From contig NW_025954963.1 in assembly GCF_022376445.1 (NCBI RefSeq), forward strand, positions 310,001-374,000: a DNA stretch of 64,000 nt, in the 5' to 3' direction. Under the pieces are notes generated by a model. It did no database searches. It was given only the letters and a program-made list of their open reading frames with translations, and was not told the origin of the DNA. The position numbers were made by a program, and so were the translations under genes. This document shows positions 59,746-64,000 of this stretch, piece by piece (within the stretch, counting starts at the first letter, position 1; every line of letters begins with the position of its first letter). This stretch comes from Fomitopsis serialis (taxonomy: Eukaryota; Basidiomycota; Agaricomycetes; Polyporales; Fomitopsidaceae).

Positions 59746-62700
59746 TCACCATATAGTCTGATACACGTATTTACTAGACCAATTATTCAATACGAACTTT
59801 GAAGCTCGGTCCAAAACAGTATCTGAGGTCCAGTTATCAGGTATTGAGTGGTTGGAAGAATCGGATGACGAGGGGAAAGGGAAACGGGGAATTAATTGGC
59901 AAGATTGACGAATTGAACTCAACGGTACAACCTCTCCTTGAGGTACGCCGTTTGACCGCAGAGGTAGCTTGTTGACTTCGTACATCATATGTACCGGGTT
60001 GGCCGTCGAGCCCAGCTTGCCGTACCACTCTACGTAGGCTAATGCCCCCTCTCGTGCCCACTCCTCCGGTGCGTCCATCTCAAGGTGAGTAGTGGGATCC
60101 CGTATGGTTGTGGGAAGCTGAAAGATGACTCTCAGTCTTCCGACGCGCGTCCCTGCATCATGCAAGAGTTAGGTGCTACTGGCGCACCGCTGGAGAAGTC
60201 AAACATACCTTGTAGTCCTGTGGCTTCAGCGTCGTCACCTTGCAGTACGACAACCGTATCGAATCTGGCTGGCTGATCTCCTGCCGAAGGTCTTGCTTTC
60301 ACGCTGTCCTTCTCCTCTGTGTTGTCCGTGAGAGGTACGTTGTTGAATTTGAATCCGTGGAAGACGTCCACTCTGGCAAACGGTAAGTGACGGCTTGCTC
60401 GATCCAGCTCGCTGGGACGGAGCCTGCGCTGCAGCTTTAACTGGTAGACGTAGTCGGAGATCGCGCGGGTAAAGCCTGGTGCAGCATGTCGTTCTTCGAC
60501 AGAAGGTAAGGACTGTTGAGCGAAGGACGGATGCTTGGCTAGTTTGATACGTGTTTTGCCGCTCCGAGGACGGTGTTCAGTGCTGGCGGGTTCAGAGTTC
60601 AACGCGCCACTACCAGTGCTCTCTGAGTCCGATTCAGAGAGTGATTGCGGGTTTTCAGAATCGTCGGTGAGTCTTCCACGCAGGGTCTCGTACATGGAGA
60701 CCTTCTCCCTCCTGTCAAGCCATTGGATCATCTGTGGACGAGCATTCCGGTGATTCGACGCTCTCCACGCCTTCTTCGCGAAATCGATGTGCAACCGCTC
60801 AAACATTTCTGTGTTGAAGTTGTCAGTCGTGCCGAGTCTGCGGATGGAATCGACGTAATGAAGAAGTGAGTGAAACTTTGGTATGTTCAGATGCTCCCGA
60901 ACGCCGAGTTCTTGCAGTATGTGTTTGTTTTTGTGGTACGTCTTGAGGGCGTCTTCCATATATCCCAAGGTGGAGTTGTCGTGAGTGGGGTACTGAGAAA
61001 GGTAGATGAAATCCAGTAGCGAACGGAAGGTAAGCATCGCAGCATTCGGTATACGACCGATGAGGCATCCCAGTAGAATGCGGGCGATGTCCTTCCGTTC
61101 ACTACCGGACACCTGAGAGAGCGCAGAGATCCCGTTCTTGAAATGACGGGTGCCGTAGGAAGGAGGGAGGCAGCGGATGCGACGGTCGAGTTCCTTCTCT
61201 CCGATGAGTTCGGTGGACCACTCCACTATATGCTTGAATACACCTTGATAGAGCTGGTGAAGGACGTCAGGCGTGATGCAGGAGTGGATGTCGGTGTATG
61301 GTAGGTCCCTCCAGAAAGGTTTGACGCAGTAACCGGAGACGTTGTACTCCTTGCAAGACTTGGAGAAGGCTGTGGAGCCTCTCTCGCCTTGCTGACGAGC
61401 TTTCCGTAGCACATCCAGGGTCCAGAGCTGGGCGCGAGGCGTCTTCGCTGACGCGTCCCCAAGGCCGCTCTCCGGGCACTGGCAGATGGGGCAAGTCCCG
61501 TACTTGGTACAACTGACCAAGCACTGCTCTGGGTAGTCCGCGACGTAAGACGCCAGGATTGGATGAACCCTGCGCACCTTTCCATCGCCACCCGTCACGT
61601 CAATTCCCTCCTTGCCTGCGTCGACGAGAGGCTGGAGGATGGTGCGCACAGAGGCGTGGAAGAGTTGTTGGACCAACGCCCTCCGCTTGTTCTCGGTGAT
61701 GCCGGCGGAGTCAACCTTGTCCACTGACAGGTAGCCGATCAGTACGCAGGCGTGTTCGGAGGGCTTGCGACGAAGATCCTTGGGAATGTTGCCCAGAGTC
61801 ATGTACACCGGGTAAGCGGACTTGTTTCCTGAAAACTGAGTGAGCTGCGTCTTGTCGGTCGAGATAATGACCGGCGCGAGCGCAGCACCCGCTGGTAAGA
61901 TGCTCTTCAATCCTGTTCAGCAATAGGTAAGATGTCTGTGTAGATAGTGCTTACCTGGACTGCATGCCACCATTGACCGGTCCACATTTCCGTGTAAATC
62001 CGGTTAGTGCGCGTCGAATTCGAAAAGATGCGGCTGGGTCGATACACAATGCGACCCGCGTGAGCAGGGTTTCCTAACAAAGCTTTGATTGCCTCGATAA
62101 TGTCGCGGTATTGCACCAAATGTCGTTCACCGGGACGATCCTTGAAGGTTAGCCAGCATTCCTTCCAGGACGCCCTCTCAGGAATGGAGTCGACCTTCTG
62201 AAGCAAGGCCCGGTTGTTGTGATACGTGAGTCCGAGCCTCTCTTGCACCTGTAGTTTTATTCAGTTCATCTAGCCGATCCTGACAGCTTCACACTCACTT
62301 CTGGTATACGAAGAAAACGGTCTACAGCGCCCTGCCCAATCCCTTCCTTGATGAACCACTTCGCGATCTGCCAGTCCATCTCTGACTCGAAGGGTGCCCA
62401 CAAACCGTTGACCCGTGCTAGTACTTCTCGATCACCTAATATTGATTTGTCAGGTTAGCGCAGTGCAGGATAAGTTGATACTCACTGCGTCTCTGCCCGC
62501 CCAAGCTATCGAAATGCTCCCTCCATGACTCTCTGATCGTTTCCGCGGTCCCTGTAACCTTTCCCGCACTAATGTCAATATCCTCCACCCTATCATCGTC
62601 GTCCTCGTCTAGCGAAAGGGCGGTACGTCGGGAAGGCGAGGGTGCTGAAGATGTCGAGGCTATGGGCTGACTGGGACCAGCTACTGGAAAGAATTGATAC

Positions 62701-63118
62701 TGTGCGTCACGTTCATCTTCATCCTCCCACTCTCCACTACTATCTGCATCCTCGTCACCTGGGTCATCGTCTAGACTGAAATTGAGGTGTTGCATGTTCA
62801 GATATAAAAAGTCAACACAGCGAATACCACCAGTGAGTCTCACCTGTTCACTGCATTGCCATCCTGAGCCTCATCCTCGTCGTCCGATGAATCGGATACT
62901 ACATCCGTATCCCGAAGACTCTCCCTCAATTTGCCCTTTTTGTACCAGGCGCAACCGCGGCTCATCGTCTGGTGAGCCATGAGCCCTTGCATGCTGTCAA
63001 ATGAACCGCCACATGCATGACACGTCTCTCCCAGCAAGGCATACGAGCGTTTTGACCGCCTGCGCATGTCTAACGAGTCTGGAGAGTCTTTAGTAAGTGA
63101 TTTTTTTGCCGGACACAC
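59746..63118 (-). mobile_element. Plavaka transposase gene, nearly complete (CACTA-like, DDE)
   Basis: Six exons (63118-62844, 62775-62486, 62435-62299, 62248-61955, 61912-60209, 60152-59746) give about 1035 residues. The N-terminus has a C2H2-like finger (CHACGGSFDSMQGLMAHQ). An acidic region, the LRIPE|VQERLGLTYHNN joint and IYTEMWTGQWWHAVQ follow. The transposase core is APVIISTDKTQLTQFSGNK, SYVADYPEQCLV, CPICQCPESG, DIHSCITPDVLHQLYQGVF, HLNIPKFHSLLHYV and TEMFERLHIDFAKKA. The C-terminus (VEWYGKLGSTANPVHMMYEV, PLSSIRQSCQLIPRF) also matches Plavaka. Frame is lost at the exon 4/5 joint; one extra G at 61912 restores it. Element ends (TIRs) were not found. Such transposases are confined mainly to mushrooms. 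Confidence 0.9.
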
Positions 63119-63609
63119 ATTGAAGTCTCACCAACTGGCAGTAAATTCCAGTAAAACGGCTCAGAGTTGGCGTATCTCGTGTGGATTGAGAGGTCGCTGC
63201 TGAACTCGAAGCTTAGAGGAAACGAACGCTGCGCATAGTTACGTTACGTTTCCTCTTCCCTGACTTGGCGGCAAGTCCGCCTTGACCGCGCGACATTGAT
63301 GGGCCCTGTCAATCTCGCCATGCCGCACGCGTCTACGGCGGCACGCTCTTCACTTCAAGTTGTTCTGCACACGCACGTCGCACACCGCAGGATTTTGCTC
63401 CGGCAAGTCATTGATTGACCAGTTCGTTCAATTACGCTGACGTTGTCTTTGCGTCCTTTACAGGGAGTGTGGTGCTACCGTACCACCCAAAAGTCTGCCT
63501 GTGCGTCAAGCGTTAGCGGTCTGTCTAGCATTGGTGAAGGTGAGTGCTCTTACCTGTTCTTCTGCCAATTGCGCCAGTATTTCTTCGAGGGCGCGCCGAG
63601 TCGGAGGAC
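63119..63609. other. Upstream flank of the Plavaka gene
   Basis: No gene seen. It may contain the transposase promoter and one end of the element. Confidence 0.4.
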
Positions 63610-63654
63610 TTCCTTATTGGGGCGCGCGGTCAGACCGCGCGCCCCAATAAGGAA
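63610..63654. repeat. Perfect 45-bp palindrome (22-bp arms, 1-nt centre)
   Basis: The left arm TTCCTTATTGGGGCGCGCGGTC (63610-63631) is exactly complementary to the right arm (63633-63654) around a single A (63632). The next base pair outside does not match. It would form a very strong hairpin and contains no gene-like signal except that a minus-strand open frame happens to run through it. Confidence 0.97.
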
Positions 63655-64000
63655 ATGGGACTTAACGCCCCGAGCTTTGAGCTTCTGAGGGTCCAGCAGG
63701 CACGGACTTAGGCAGTACGCCGTAGTACCCGCTAGCGGTGATGAATACACTTGGTGCTGGTCTGCGTAGTGCCTGCGGAGTGTCTGCGTGGCCCCTGTAC
63801 GCGTCAGAACGCTTATCTGCTCGTCCCGGAAGTCCGTCCAACTCCGGTCACTTGATGCAAGGTTTAATAGTTGCGGTGCGCCTTCCCATGTACAGTCCCT
63901 CGTGAGGCAGGGTTCTGACGCTCTCTCTCGCGCTGCCTTCCTCATGCATCCCTTTCGTTCTCCTACCTTCCGGCCCCTGGGCACTTTCAGGGATCGCGAC
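63655..64000. other. Window end, no gene recognised
   Basis: A minus-strand frame (63550-63984) is open here but has no domain I recognise and covers the palindrome. It could be a partial ORF of a repeat that continues beyond the window. Confidence 0.35.

Noticed and set aside
63550..63984. Minus-strand frame of 144 codons at the window end
   Set aside because: It runs through the perfect palindrome and has no recognisable content; it was kept only as unclassified flank.
1..64000. tRNA, rRNA and CRISPR features
   Set aside because: I looked for the tRNA B-box pattern GTTCGAAYCC with a matching A-box and for regularly spaced direct repeats, and found no convincing case.

Overview
The window reads as nuclear DNA of a filamentous basidiomycete, most likely an Agaricomycete and possibly Polyporales. 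Genes are broken by many short GT-AG introns of about 45-75 nt. The gene families fit as well: tandem glycine-rich CsbD-like proteins, an F-box/LRR protein opening MHPCLQ, a C2-domain protein of a type I know only from mushrooms, an Ecl1-type protein and a Plavaka transposase. No bacterial, CRISPR, rRNA or tRNA signal was seen. All identifications come from reading motifs; no search was run.

Left part (1-14.3 kb), gene-dense. A short-chain dehydrogenase (933-2173, minus) and an Rrn5-like RNA polymerase I factor (3508-5959, minus) are followed by three tandem plus-strand genes for low-complexity CsbD-like proteins (6849-7544, 8393-9172, 9841-10544). Each of the three has a TATA box about 100 bp before its ATG. 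Then comes the tri-snRNP splicing factor Prp6/Prp1 (10982-14290).

Centre (14.3-35.3 kb), gene-poor. The only convincing gene is an Ecl1-type putative zinc-binding protein (23426-25224). It lies beside a GC-rich, CCAAT-rich stretch (about 19.3-23.4 kb) that looks regulatory. The rest holds only open frames without recognisable protein character.

Right-centre (35.3-51.4 kb), gene-dense again. An F-box/LRR protein (+) converges on a putatively GPI-anchored aspartic protease (-). The protease diverges from a Rif1-like gene (+), which is followed by the mitochondrial factor NCA2 (+). NCA2 converges on the C2-domain protein (-), and that gene diverges from a BTB/POZ protein (+).

Right end (51.4-64 kb), repeat-rich. 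In order there are a gag-like multidomain ORF with one frameshift and one in-frame stop, a 5'-truncated Ty3/gypsy integrase-chromodomain fragment, diverged tandem repeats, a small protein with a SUMO-interaction motif, a GC-rich minisatellite, a nearly complete Plavaka transposase, and a perfect 45-bp palindrome.

A warning for users: from about 45.8 kb to 62 kb nearly every gene needs one or more single-base additions to read through. Almost all the changes are losses, several of them in homopolymer runs. I regard consensus sequence error as the likeliest cause; true decay is the alternative. I did not find a convincing new multi-gene system. The best leads are the tandem CsbD-like array, the C2-linked conserved domain, the gypsy/gag-like arrangement and the palindrome.
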